NCBI GenBank assembly: GCA_013329165.1
Contig: DUKV01000058.1
Coordinates: forward strand, 2,296-50,279
Direction: 5' to 3'
Length of the DNA stretch: 47,984 nucleotides
Origin: Methanocalculus sp.
GTDB lineage: Archaea; Halobacteriota; Methanomicrobia; Methanomicrobiales; Methanocorpusculaceae
This document shows, in pieces, positions 16,968 through 26,800 of the stretch. The notes beneath the pieces were generated by a model. The model did not search any database. It saw only the letters and a list, made by a program, of their open reading frames with translations, and was not told the origin of the DNA. Position numbers and translations under genes: made by a program. Numbering within the stretch: position 1 is the first letter of the stretch; each line of letters begins with the position of its first letter.

Positions 16968-17081
16968 CGGTGTTTCACCAAAATCTCAATGGGTGTTGAC
17001 CCTATTTAACCATTGTGAAGGTACCGTTTTTCCACTTTTCTGAGGTATTGAAGAACACTTTTATCTGTTCTGATTGCGAGA

Positions 17082-17696
17082 ATGCTCCATATGGAATGCA
17101 ATCTTGTGGCATTACTTGGGAGCCCCCGAAGAGAAGGGAATACCACCATCCTTCTCAGGGAAGCAATCCGTGGGGCAGAGGAGGCTGGATGCAACGTCGA
17201 GGTTGTCTGGGTGCCTGGCCTTTCGATCAAGCCCTGCATGGAGATCTTTGTCTGCAAGGCAGAACCCCGGTGTGCGATCAAGGATGAGATGCAGCGGTAC
17301 TATGATCTGATCAGGGATGCAGACGGACTGATCGTTGCAACTCCCGTCATGACGATGGGGGTGCCAGGAGCCCTGAAGGTATTCATTGACCGGTTCCAGG
17401 TCTTTTATATGGCAAAGTATGAACGGAAGCAACCACTTATCACTCCTGAAGAGCGGAAAGTGCGGAAGATGCTCCTCCTCTCAATTGCAGGTATGAATAT
17501 TAAAAATCTCTTCTCCGGCCTTCTCCAGACGATGCATGCATTTGGTGAGATCATCGATTGTCCACTGTGGGACAGCCTGCTCAGGGATGATATGGATACG
17601 ATAAAGGATCTCACAACCCGGCCGGAGCTTTTAAAAGAGGCATATGCAAAAGGGTATGCACTCGGCGAGGCGGTCCGCAGGGCAAAATCAGAATAA
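17082..17696 (+). CDS. iron-sulfur flavoprotein-like NADPH-dependent FMN reductase
   Basis: A 204-residue flavodoxin-fold protein with the FMN phosphate loop LLGSPRREGNT and the ATPVMTMGVPGALKVFIDR segment. Iron-sulfur flavoproteins of methanogens bind a [4Fe-4S] cluster through CX2CX2CX5C. Here the positions are C52, I55, C58 and C64, so one ligand is replaced by isoleucine. The protein may bind a three-ligand cluster or none. No ribosome site is evident; a TTTTATCT box ~22 bases upstream suggests a leaderless transcript starting at ATG 17082 or 17091. It diverges from the redox cluster and converges with radC. Confidence 0.85.
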   Translation: MLHMECNLVALLGSPRREGNTTILLREAIRGAEEAGCNVEVVWVPGLSIKPCMEIFVCKAEPRCAIKDEMQRYYDLIRDADGLIVATPVMTMGVPGALKVFIDRFQVFYMAKYERKQPLITPEERKVRKMLLLSIAGMNIKNLFSGLLQTMHAFGEIIDCPLWDSLLRDDMDTIKDLTTRPELLKEAYAKGYALGEAVRRAKSE

Positions 17697-17704
17697 GCCC
17701 GGGA

Positions 17705-18385
17705 TTAGAAATACCCTTCCCCATGGAGTGAGCAGAAGCCGTTTTCGGCGACGATGATATGATCGATCAGCCTGATCCCAAGGACTTCTCCTGCCTCTGC
17801 AAGCTTCTTTGTCACGGTAATGTCATCAGAACTGGGTGTAACATTCCCCGAGGGATGGTTATGCATGATGATGATGGATGCGGCACGGTCAGTGATTGCA
17901 TCTGCAAAGATCTCACGTGGATGTATCTGGCTCTGGTTTAAGATCCCTTTTGTAATTGTCCGCCTTTTGATCAGTTCGTGCGCCCCGTTCAGGGTGATGC
18001 AGATGACATGCTCCTGCCGCTCCAACCGGATATCCTCGGCATAGGGGAGGGCGTCTTCGGGGGACGTGATCTTTGGGCGGTATGTTCTCTCCAGCATCCG
18101 CCGTGCCAGCTCAAATGCTGCCAGTATCTGGCAGGCTTTTGCCTCACCTACCCCTGGAATTGCGATGAGGTCTTCACAGGTTACGGCCAGACCTTTTCTA
18201 TCGAGGCAGATGCAGATCTCATCAGAGAGGGTTCTGACATCACGTCCCGCAATTCCCCGCCCGATGATTGCAGCTACCAGATCGCCATTTGAGAGGGTAG
18301 GCGCACCCCGCGTTCGTATCCGCTCACGTGGCCGGTCGATCTCAGGCGTCTCACGTATCAGGCGTGCCTCCGGCTGTACTTTCAT
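17705..18385 (-). CDS. radC: RadC/JAB-domain protein
   Basis: A 226-residue RadC-like protein with the N-terminal RPRERIRTRGA segment, a helix-hairpin-helix (LIAIPGVGEAKACQI) and a C-terminal JAMM metallo-domain with HNHPSGNVTPSSDD (HXHX7SX2D). The bacterial family is named for DNA repair, but that role is disputed and the enzyme activity is unproven. It is uncommon in archaea, which fits other bacterial-type repair genes in this window (ruvCAB). It ends eight bases from the convergent flavoprotein gene. Confidence 0.92.
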   Translation of the reverse strand: MKVQPEARLIRETPEIDRPRERIRTRGAPTLSNGDLVAAIIGRGIAGRDVRTLSDEICICLDRKGLAVTCEDLIAIPGVGEAKACQILAAFELARRMLERTYRPKITSPEDALPYAEDIRLERQEHVICITLNGAHELIKRRTITKGILNQSQIHPREIFADAITDRAASIIIMHNHPSGNVTPSSDDITVTKKLAEAGEVLGIRLIDHIIVAENGFCSLHGEGYF

Positions 18386-18471
18386 GGTGCTTATCTTTGT
18401 GGTTGGTTGTGGTTAAGGATGTCGTTCGGTTGATCCAAAACTTTTTCCTGTTGGACTGCCATTGAACTGGT

Positions 18472-18972
18472 ATGGCAACCGAACAGGATATTATGGAAGC
18501 ATTCGCAGGCGAGTCGCAGGCGAACCGGAAGTATGCAACTTTTGCGGAAAAGGCTCAGGAAGATGGGTTTTCAAATGTGGCACGGCTCTTCCGTGCAGCA
18601 TCAAAAGCAGAGGAGATCCATGCACGCAGGCTCTTCAGGGTGGCAGGAATGGTTCAGTCGACTGCTGAGAACCTGAAAGGCGGTATCGAAGGCGAGACCC
18701 ACGAGTATATGTCGATGTATCCGGAGTTTGTCGAGCGGGCACAGGCTGAGGGGAGGAAGGATGCCGAGATTACCTTCACCCATGCAATGAAGGCGGAAGA
18801 GGTGCATGCCGGCCTGTATAAGGAGGCACTTGAAGCTGTCACAAACGGGACTGATCTCAAGGCAGATGAGGTCAGGATCTGTCCTGTATGCGGCAATATT
18901 TTCATCACCACTCCTCCGGAAAAGTGTCCGATCTGCGGGGTTCCTGCAAGCAGTTTTCAGGTAGTGGAATAG
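18472..18972 (+). CDS. rbr: rubrerythrin
   Basis: A 166-residue rubrerythrin: N-terminal four-helix di-iron domain with ligand-rich segments FAGESQANRKY, KAEEIHARRLF, EFVERAQAEG and KAEEVHAGLY, and a C-terminal rubredoxin domain (CPVCGN and CPICGV). It reduces hydrogen peroxide with electrons passed through rubredoxin, a typical anaerobe defence. The gene diverges from radC; an AACTTTTT stretch upstream may hold the promoter. It complements the peroxiredoxin, desulforedoxin and flavoprotein genes nearby. Confidence 0.95.
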   Translation: MATEQDIMEAFAGESQANRKYATFAEKAQEDGFSNVARLFRAASKAEEIHARRLFRVAGMVQSTAENLKGGIEGETHEYMSMYPEFVERAQAEGRKDAEITFTHAMKAEEVHAGLYKEALEAVTNGTDLKADEVRICPVCGNIFITTPPEKCPICGVPASSFQVVE

Positions 18973-19031
18973 CACCCTCCTCTTATTTCTCTGCAAAACT
19001 TCAAATGCCCTCATCCCGAATGTCTTTTGAT

Positions 19032-20063
19032 ATGAGCATGAATTGGAAGTCGGTCGATCGTGTCTCGATTGGTATTATTGCACTGATAGCACTGATCACT
19101 TTTCTTGCGTTTTTTCCACTTTTGAGCGTGGGTGTTCTTGCCCTGTCGGTCGCTGTTGTTCTCATCCCGTTTCAGGAACGGCTCTCAAAACGGATCAGCC
19201 CTGCCCTTTCAGCCTTTCTCCTGACACTTATGGTTGTCACGGTCGGCTTCCTTGCCATTCTCATCACCTTCAATGTACTCTACCAGAATATGGATTACCT
19301 GATCTCCCTCATCTCAAGCATTCTTGATGGCCTCCGGCCGGATGCACTCTCTGACATCCCGGTTCCGTTGTCGGGACTTGGCTTTGATGAGATGATCGAT
19401 AATTTCCTTCTCTCGGTCAAGGACGCTCTCTTTGTCTATCTCTCCCTCATCCCGACACTGGCAATCCAGCTTCTCCTCTTCATCCTCGCACTCTCCCTCT
19501 TCATCTATTCAGGCCCGGGTTTAAAAGCCAATTTTCAGAAGATGATCCCCGAGTCCTCCAGAAAGAATGTCATGGTGATCTACAAACGAGTCCATGATAC
19601 ACTCTACTCGATATATATCGTGCATTTCTCAATTGCCATCCTGACATTCTTCCTGGCACTTCCATTCTTCTGGATACTCGGGTATGAGCATGTATTCTTC
19701 TTCTCGGTCCTCTGTGCACTCTTTGCACTGATACCGTTCCTTGGGCCGGTGATCGTCCTGGCATTTCTTGCTCTCTATGCCCTCTCAATCCGTGATTTCC
19801 GGTCATTGCTTCTGATTATCTTCATCGGATATCCACTCCTCGGTGCCCTTACCGATCTCTATCTCAGGCCGGTGATGATGGGCAAGCGGGTGGAGATCCA
19901 TCCGGTTGTCATCTTCATCGGGTTCTTCGGCGGTATGGCAACGATGGGGCTTATCGGTTTCATCCTTGGTCCGCTCCTCCTCTCTCTGGTGATCGGCGGA
20001 TACCAGATTGCCGTCCAGGAGCTTGGAGGGGTGCCTGCCCCCGGGATGGATGCTGATACATAG
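19032..20063 (+). CDS. AI-2E family (PerM-like) membrane protein
   Basis: An all-helical membrane protein of about 343 residues with about eight transmembrane segments, two of them near the N-terminus (IGIIALIALITFLAFF) and the family-typical C-terminal block (LIGFILGPLLLSLVI). The central soluble region lies between residues ~90 and 130. Members include AI-2 exporter TqsA and PerM-like Na/H antiporters, but most, including this one, have no known substrate. Starts at 19020, 19032 and 19038 are possible; none has a clear ribosome site. A longer frame would begin inside rbr and is unlikely. It starts 60 bases after rbr. Confidence 0.88.
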   Translation: MSMNWKSVDRVSIGIIALIALITFLAFFPLLSVGVLALSVAVVLIPFQERLSKRISPALSAFLLTLMVVTVGFLAILITFNVLYQNMDYLISLISSILDGLRPDALSDIPVPLSGLGFDEMIDNFLLSVKDALFVYLSLIPTLAIQLLLFILALSLFIYSGPGLKANFQKMIPESSRKNVMVIYKRVHDTLYSIYIVHFSIAILTFFLALPFFWILGYEHVFFFSVLCALFALIPFLGPVIVLAFLALYALSIRDFRSLLLIIFIGYPLLGALTDLYLRPVMMGKRVEIHPVVIFIGFFGGMATMGLIGFILGPLLLSLVIGGYQIAVQELGGVPAPGMDADT

Positions 20064-20098
20064 CAAAGAATAACTGGTATCCGCGTCTATCGGAATCC

Positions 20099-21262
20099 AT
20101 GAGCGAGATCATCGTCTATACGACGGAACGCTGTCCATACTGTGCGATGGTGAAGGCGTACCTGGCCAAGAAGGGTGTTGAGTATACCGCCATCGATGTC
20201 GGCAACCCGGAGAATATCGAAGCAGCAAAGGAGATGATCCGGGTCTCCGGCCAGCGGGGGGTGCCGGTGACGGTCATCGATGGCGAGGTGATCGTAGGCT
20301 TTGATACTGCTGCCTTCAATGAGATCTTCGGGGCAGAGGATGGTGGGGGTCTCTATGACCTGATCATCATCGGTGCCGGGCCCGCCGGACTGACGGCTGC
20401 CGTCTATGCGGCACGTAAAATGCTGAAGACCCTTGTCATCTCAGAGAATATCGGGGGGCAGTCGAACGAGAGCTGGGCTATTGAGAACTATATGGGGTAC
20501 CTGATGATCACCGGCAGCGATCTGATGGCGAAGTTCGAGGAGCAGGTTAGATCCCAGAGTGTCAACCTGGAACTGGACCGTGTCTCGGCCCTCCATAAGC
20601 AGGATGATGGCATCTTTTCCCTCTCCACCGAATCGAAAATTGTGTATACTGCAAAAAGTATCATCATCGCCTCAGGCAAACACTCCCGGATGCTCGGTGT
20701 CGAAGGGGAGAGTAAATATCTGGGTAAGGGGCTCTCTATCTGCTCCACCTGTGATGCCCCCCTCTACCGGGATAAGGCCGTTGCGATCGTTGGTGGCGGG
20801 AATTCGGCGGTGCAGACTGCTCTTGAGATGGGAAAGATCGCATCTGAGGTGCATCTGATCGTCCGGAGCAGCATCAAGGCTGATCCCGTGTTGGAGAGCC
20901 AGCTGGCTAATCTCTCTAACCTGACGATCCATACCGGCTATGATGTTGCCAGGATCGGGGGGGATAAGTTTGTCCGTTCAATTACTATCAGGAAGAGATC
21001 GACAGACGAGGAGGAGCGTATCATGGTTGAGGGGATCTTCATTGAGATCGGGCTTATCCCAAATACCGGGTTCCTGAATGGATTCCTTCAGATGAATGAG
21101 CTGGGTGAGATCATCGTCGATCAGGACTGCCATACCAGCGTGGATGGGGTCTATGCTGCCGGTGATGTCACCTCGATCAAAGGGAAACAGATTATTATTG
21201 CGGCAGGAGAGGGTGCAAAAGCAGCGCTTGAAGCAGATGAATTTCTGATGAAACAGAGCTGA
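20099..21262 (+). CDS. glutaredoxin-thioredoxin reductase fusion flavoprotein
   Basis: A 387-residue fusion. Residues 1-80 are a glutaredoxin-like domain with CPYC (C12, C15) and GVPVTVID; residues ~84-387 are a low-Mr thioredoxin reductase with the FAD motif IIIGAGPAGLTAA, redox pair CSTCD (C215, C218), a second nucleotide motif GGGNSAVQTA and the C-terminal FAD motif AAGDV. The reductase can thus pass electrons to its own attached glutaredoxin. The NADPH 2'-phosphate motif HRRxxxR is degenerate (VRSSIK, 255-260), so NADH or F420H2 may be the donor. It follows the membrane protein by 35 bases. Confidence 0.92.
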   Translation: MSEIIVYTTERCPYCAMVKAYLAKKGVEYTAIDVGNPENIEAAKEMIRVSGQRGVPVTVIDGEVIVGFDTAAFNEIFGAEDGGGLYDLIIIGAGPAGLTAAVYAARKMLKTLVISENIGGQSNESWAIENYMGYLMITGSDLMAKFEEQVRSQSVNLELDRVSALHKQDDGIFSLSTESKIVYTAKSIIIASGKHSRMLGVEGESKYLGKGLSICSTCDAPLYRDKAVAIVGGGNSAVQTALEMGKIASEVHLIVRSSIKADPVLESQLANLSNLTIHTGYDVARIGGDKFVRSITIRKRSTDEEERIMVEGIFIEIGLIPNTGFLNGFLQMNELGEIIVDQDCHTSVDGVYAAGDVTSIKGKQIIIAAGEGAKAALEADEFLMKQS

Positions 21263-21315
21263 ATTGTTTCTGATCAGCGATGATTTTATAGTCTGGAGCG
21301 ACGGTATCCCATGGT

Positions 21316-22062
21316 ATGGGATCAGGTGGTGAAAACCGGGTCTCAGGTGATGTCCCGGCTGAATCTGTATATCTCGATGGGCATGGTCTGATACTCCAGG
21401 CTGGCACCCTCTTCTCCAGCCTGGTGGGGCAGGGCGGGGAGAAACTGGCAGGCACTCCGCTGACAACATACATTGCAGAGACGGATCTGGATCGATGCAG
21501 CCGTGCCATTGAGTCTGCATTTCTTGGAACACCTAAGGATATCGCCTGTAGTCTGAAGTTGCCTGACGGCACCATCCACCATGTCCGATGGCTCTTCCGG
21601 CAGGTGGCTGGCGGGGTCGAAGGCACCATCCTCCTCTTCGAGCCACCCGGGAAGGCATCCCCGGAGCTTGAAGCAGGAAGGTACCGGGCCCTTATCAGGG
21701 CGGTTCCGGGTTATGTTTTCATTCTTGATTCACACGGGCGGTTCATAGAGCTGCATGCACCGGAGTTCGGGGAGCTCCTCTTTTCCCCCGAGGTTGCGGT
21801 TGGGAAGAATGTCCGGGACCTCTTCTCTCCGCAGATTGCAGAGGCGACGATGGTGGCGATTGACGGTGCCCGTCGTGGTGAGGTGGCCACATTCACCTAT
21901 AGTATCATGGTTGATGGCAGGAAGCGGCATTTTGATGCATATGTTGCTGCTTCCGGAGTTGATGAGGTTGTGATCTATGTAATGGACAGAACCACAGATC
22001 GGGAGACGGAAGAGCACCTCAGGAAGCATATCCGCACAAACCGGGGGAAGGATGCTGAATAG
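21316..22062 (+). CDS. two-PAS-domain protein without output domain
   Basis: A 248-residue soluble protein with a degenerate PAS at ~15-110 (SVYLDGHGLILQAG to GTILLFEP) and a clearer PAS at ~122-232 (YRALIRAVPGYVFILDSHGR to VVIYVMDRT). No kinase, GGDEF, HTH or receiver domain follows; the C-terminus is a short charged helix. It may act as a sensory partner of the PAS proteins encoded downstream. Start ATG 21316 is not preceded by a strong ribosome site; an earlier GTG is possible. Confidence 0.78.
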   Translation: MGSGGENRVSGDVPAESVYLDGHGLILQAGTLFSSLVGQGGEKLAGTPLTTYIAETDLDRCSRAIESAFLGTPKDIACSLKLPDGTIHHVRWLFRQVAGGVEGTILLFEPPGKASPELEAGRYRALIRAVPGYVFILDSHGRFIELHAPEFGELLFSPEVAVGKNVRDLFSPQIAEATMVAIDGARRGEVATFTYSIMVDGRKRHFDAYVAASGVDEVVIYVMDRTTDRETEEHLRKHIRTNRGKDAE

Positions 22063-22133
22063 AATGTGCTATATAACCGATGATTATATCATATAGTATT
22101 GTATATGTTTCAAGTTAATCTGGCAGGTGTTTG

Positions 22134-22226
22134 ATGGCTCTGATAGCTTTTTCGTCTGCATGTACGCTGCCATCGTGGAGATTGACTCTCCACCAGATCG
22201 CATGTAGACCCGGGGGTCTTGTGTGA
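22134..22226 (+). other. short upstream ORF, possible leader peptide
   Basis: A 30-codon frame starts at ATG 22134 with CAGGTG seven bases ahead. It contains a 7-bp stem hairpin (GTGGAGA/TCTCCAC, 22175-22193) and its TGA overlaps the GTG start of the PAS membrane protein as GTGA. The overlap suggests translational coupling. The peptide itself has no recognisable motif. Confidence 0.3.
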
Positions 22227-23575
22227 CTGTTACCCCCCGATGGGTACTCCCGTCCCTTCTGGTAAGCTCATTCCTCTGCACACTCATCAGCTATCTCGCT
22301 TTTGCATTCGGCATCTTCATTATCGTCCAGAATCTCTATTATATCCCGATCATCATCGCCTGTATCTACTATGGGTGGCGTGGTCTGTTTCTCTCCGGTT
22401 TTCTTGCTCTTTCCTATCTCGCCCTCTTTGCCTCTTTTACAACCGATCCTGTTCTCCTCCAGGAGGCAATTATAAGGGTCATTTTCTTCTCGATCATTGC
22501 CGGAGTCATAACTATGCTCTCCCGGGTCCGGGAGAGTACAGAGGAAAAACTCCGCGAGAGTGAAGACCGGTACCGGAGTGTTGTCGAGGATCAGACCGAG
22601 TTCATCTGCAGGTTCCTCCCGGATGGCAGAACCGTCTTTGTGAATGAAGCATACTGCCGGTACTTCGGCCTTGTTCGTGATCAGATCCTTGGTACACGAT
22701 TCAAACCGCAGATACATCCTGATGACCGGGAGATGGTGGGTCAGGCTTTTGCCTCACTCACACCGGAGAATCCCACGAGTATGATTACCCAGCGGGTCAT
22801 CATGCCTGATGGCTCGATCTGCTGGCAACGGTGGAGTGACCGGGCAATCTTTGATGAGATCGGGAATATCATTGAGTACCAGTCGGTTGGCCGGGATATT
22901 ACCGAACAGAAAGAGGCAGAAAAGGCGTTGCAGGAGAGTGAGCTCTTCAACAGGACACTGATCGAGCACCTTCCGGACTATATCATCCTCTATGATTCCA
23001 ATGGCCGGATACAGTACATTAACCCCCCCGCAGCTGCTGCCCTCGGATACTCTATAGATGAGGTAGTTGGCTCAAATTTCCTCTCATTTATTCCCGTAGA
23101 ATGCCATGATATGGTATGGCAGAAGCTTGCTGCACGGAGTGAGGGAAGAGCGGGTCCTCCGTACGAGATCAGGATCTTAAATAAGAATAAAAGGGTGGTG
23201 ACAGTCCTTGTGCAGGGGGCATCGATCCTGTATAATGATTCTCCCTCCACACTTCTTGTCCTGACGGACATCACCGGGAGGAAAGTTGCAGAGGAGATGC
23301 AAAGCGAGGCTTTTAAACAGATTGAGGAGAATATGTACCGGTTTTCAATCTTAAACGATCAGATCAGAAATCCGCTTGCCGTGATAACCGGGCTTGTTGA
23401 TCTGGAGCCCGGATCTCATGCAGATCAGATCCTTGAGCAGGTCAAAGAGATCAACCGGATCATCATCCTTCTTGATCTTGGAGTGCTTGAATCAGAGTCG
23501 ATCCGGGCATTTATGAGGAAACACGATCAGCTTTCTGATACCGATCGTCTGCCGACAGAGTCAGCTGATCATTAA
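22223..23575 (+). CDS. membrane PAS sensor with histidine-less DHp-like tail
   Basis: A 450-residue protein with three to four N-terminal transmembrane helices (~5-95), two PAS domains (~112-230 and ~238-355) and a C-terminal ~85-residue helical tail. The tail resembles a kinase dimerisation helix, reading ILNDQIRNPLAVI where a kinase would have a phospho-acceptor histidine, and then ends with no ATPase domain. Start GTG 22223 has CGGGGGT five bases ahead. The tail is closely similar to that of the 1612-residue protein downstream. It cannot be a histidine kinase; it may dimerise with one or pass its signal through the tail. Confidence 0.82.
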   Translation: MTVTPRWVLPSLLVSSFLCTLISYLAFAFGIFIIVQNLYYIPIIIACIYYGWRGLFLSGFLALSYLALFASFTTDPVLLQEAIIRVIFFSIIAGVITMLSRVRESTEEKLRESEDRYRSVVEDQTEFICRFLPDGRTVFVNEAYCRYFGLVRDQILGTRFKPQIHPDDREMVGQAFASLTPENPTSMITQRVIMPDGSICWQRWSDRAIFDEIGNIIEYQSVGRDITEQKEAEKALQESELFNRTLIEHLPDYIILYDSNGRIQYINPPAAAALGYSIDEVVGSNFLSFIPVECHDMVWQKLAARSEGRAGPPYEIRILNKNKRVVTVLVQGASILYNDSPSTLLVLTDITGRKVAEEMQSEAFKQIEENMYRFSILNDQIRNPLAVITGLVDLEPGSHADQILEQVKEINRIIILLDLGVLESESIRAFMRKHDQLSDTDRLPTESADH

Positions 23576-23635
23576 CTCTTCAGCGAAATGTATCCTCTCC
23601 TTCATTCCTCCTGAGATGGCGTATGCCATATCAAT

Positions 23636-23685
23636 ACTCTCCGAAAGGGGAACAGTCATCCATACCTTTATGTAAGCCGGAGAGT
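23636..23685 (+). repeat. inverted repeat between the two tail-sharing PAS genes
   Basis: ACTCTCCG and CGGAGAGT pair around a 34-base loop. A shorter repeat, ATGGC-N4-GCCAT, lies at 23616-23629. The 320 bases between the two genes hold no convincing gene; they may contain the terminator of the first and the promoter of the second. Confidence 0.35.
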
Positions 23686-23895
23686 GTATCTTTCATCTGG
23701 ACTGATACTGGTGGATGAGAGGGGCAGGGAGTCACGGATTCACAGGAAGGGGAGAGAGGGCGACCAGACCGGCCCCCTATCTTTTTATCACCGGATCCAT
23801 CGCTTTCAACGACCAGATCTATGGCTGCCTCTCTCTTCTGAACATAGAAACCAGATCAGAGAGATATACCCTGATTGTGCCGGGGTGAGGATGTG

Positions 23896-26800
23896 ATGAA
23901 AATTCCGCCTGCTGAAGCTGCAAAAGCCCAAGAGCATGACGCCCACCTCGAGAACGAGCACCGTCTTTCCGATATCATCAACTTCCTCCCCGATGCCACC
24001 TTTGCGATCGATGAGAACGGGATGGTGATCGCCTGGAACCATGCGATCGAGGAGATGACCGGCGTCCCTGCAGAGGAGATGATCGGGAAAGGCGACTATG
24101 CATATGCAGTCCCGTTCTATGGCAAACGGCGGCCGATGCTGATCGATCTCGCCTTCAAAGATGACCTTGAGCTGAGATCCCGGTATGATCTCCTGAAGGA
24201 GATGCCGGGTGTGATCGAAGCGGAGACGAGGTATGCACGGCCGAAACAAGAGGAACCTACCCTCTGGGCACGGGTGTCGCCACTGTACAACCGGAACGGG
24301 GAGTATCGTGGTGCGATCGAGACGATCCGCGATATCACCAAACGGAATCGGTCTGAAGCATTATTGAAGGGAAGTGAGATCCGTTACCGGCGGCTCTTTG
24401 AAGCTGCACAGGATGGGATCCTGATCCTTGATGATGAGGGTGAGATCATCGATGCAAATCCGTTCATCCTGGATATGCTCGGGTATCACCTTGATGAGCT
24501 CCTTGGAAGAACACTCCCCGAGATTGGACTCCTCCGGGACAAAAATCTCGCAGAAAAGGCTTTTCTTCGGCTGAAGGAAGAGGGGTATATCCGGTACGAA
24601 GATCTCCCGCTTGAGACAAAAGATGGGCGGCAGATGGCTGTTGAATTCATCAGTAACCGCTATTTGATCAATGATCACTCTGTCATCCAGTGCAATATCC
24701 GGGATGTAACCGAACGTAAGCATATTGAGGCTGCCCTCCATTCAAGTGAATCTCTCCAGCGTCTTATTCTCACGGCGATGCCGGATATCCTGATCCGGTG
24801 CAATGCCGAGGGGAGGTATCTTGACATCCTGACACCTGAAGATGATCGCTTTATCCTCCCGAAGGAAGAGATCATCGGGAAGACTATCGCCGAGGTGACG
24901 TCTGAAGAGATCGGTGAGAGGCTTGTTCAGGCGATCACTCTTGCCCTTGAGACCGGGGAGATGCAGACGATCGAGTATGCTCTCTCTGTCCCGGCAGGGC
25001 ACCGGCATTTCGAGGCGCGTATCTCGCCATATGCAGCAGATGAGGTAATAGCACTCATCAGGGATATCACAGACCGGAAGGAGGCGGAGGATGCACTCCA
25101 TGAACGGATCAAGGAACTCTCCTGCCTGTACCGTATCTCTGCTACAATTGAGCACCTTCATCTCACGGAAACAGAGGTGCTCAGGAAAATCCCAGAGATC
25201 ATCCCGGAAGGTTTCCAGCACCCGGAGAAGACCCGTGTCCGGATCACAATCGATGATTCAACCTACTCGACTCCCGGCTTTACATTGACGAAATGGTCTC
25301 TTGTCCGTGAGATACCCATTCAGCAGCAGGCTGGCGGTACGATCACCGTCTGCTTTGATGATGAGTATGATCCCCTTACAGAAGAATCGGTCATGGTCAG
25401 GAGTATTGCAGAACAGATCGGCCGGTATATCGAGCGGATACGAGGGGCTGAGATGCTTCAACAGAAGAATGAAGACCTCGCAACCGCTGAAGAAGAGCTT
25501 CGATCCCAGCTTGATGAGCTGGTGGCAACCCAGCAGCAGCTCAGGGAGAGTGAAGAATATATCAGAACAGTACTTGACAATCTCCCGATTGGGGTTGCCG
25601 TGAACTCGGTTGATCCCGAGGTGAACTTTGAGTACTTTAATAAGAACTTCTTGTTGATCTACCGGACAACGGCAGATGCCCTCCAAAACCCGGATGCCTT
25701 CTGGGATGTCGTCTATTTGGATCCGGTATTCCGGAGTGAGCTGAGAGAACGGGTTCTCTCCGATATACAAAGTGGTGATCCGGCGCGAATGCACTGGGAG
25801 GATATCCCGATCACACGGGAGGGTGAAGAGACGACCTACATCAATGCGATGGATATCCCGGTTCCGGGGAAAGATCTGGCGATCTCAACAGTCTGGGATG
25901 TGACGGACCGGGTGAAGGCGGAAGGGGAGATTAAACGCCGTCTGGCATTTGAGATGGTGATCTCCGATATGTCCTCGCGTTTTGTTACAGAATCTGATAT
26001 CGATGTGGCAATCGACAAAGCACTTGGTGATATCGGCTCATTCTGTGGAGCATCCCGCTCATATATCTTTCTTCTTGATTCTTCAGGAGATGAGATGAGC
26101 AATACGCATGAATGGTGCGCTGAAGGAGTTACACCAATGATTGAGCAGCTCCAGAAGCAACCGACCAACCTCTTCCCCTGGTGGATGGAACAGCTGAGAA
26201 TGGGTGAGAATATTCAGATTCAATCTCTTGATGATCTGCCTCCTGAAGCGGCAGCTGAGAGGGAGATATTGGAGCTGCAGGGGATAGAATCATTGATCGT
26301 CCTACCCCTTCTCATTCGATCCACGCTGGGGGGTTTTATTGGTTTTGATAATGTTACAGAAATAAAAAACTGGACCGAGGAGGATGTTCATCTTCTCAGG
26401 CTCTCCTCCGAACTGATCGGATCTGCATTTGAACAAAAGAAGGCAGAAGAGCAGATTGCACTCCATATCAGGCGGACAGAGGCGCTCCTTGCGCTCCACG
26501 GGATGTCCGGTGCGAAAGAGCAGGAGCTGATGGATTATGTCCTTGATGCTGCCCTCCAGACGACCGACAGCCGGTATGCCTTCATCGGTACAATGAATGA
26601 TGATGAGTCGGTGATGACCGTTCATGCGTGGTCTGAAGGTGTGATGGAGAAGTGTCGCGTCAGAGATACGCCCATTCAGTTCCCGATCGAGTCCGGGGGT
26701 GTCTGGGGGGAATGTGTAATGACCCGCTCTCCAACTCTCATCAATCTCTATGAAGCCCCTCATCCTACAAAACATGGATTGCCGGAGGGGCATGTCCCGA

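Noticed and set aside
18888..19031. N-terminal extension of the AI-2E-type protein into rbr
   Set aside because: The extension overlaps the rubredoxin domain coding region out of frame and adds no family sequence.
23684..23896. 70-codon frame before the giant PAS/GAF gene
   Set aside because: No ribosome site, no motif, and it overlaps the start signals of the real gene.
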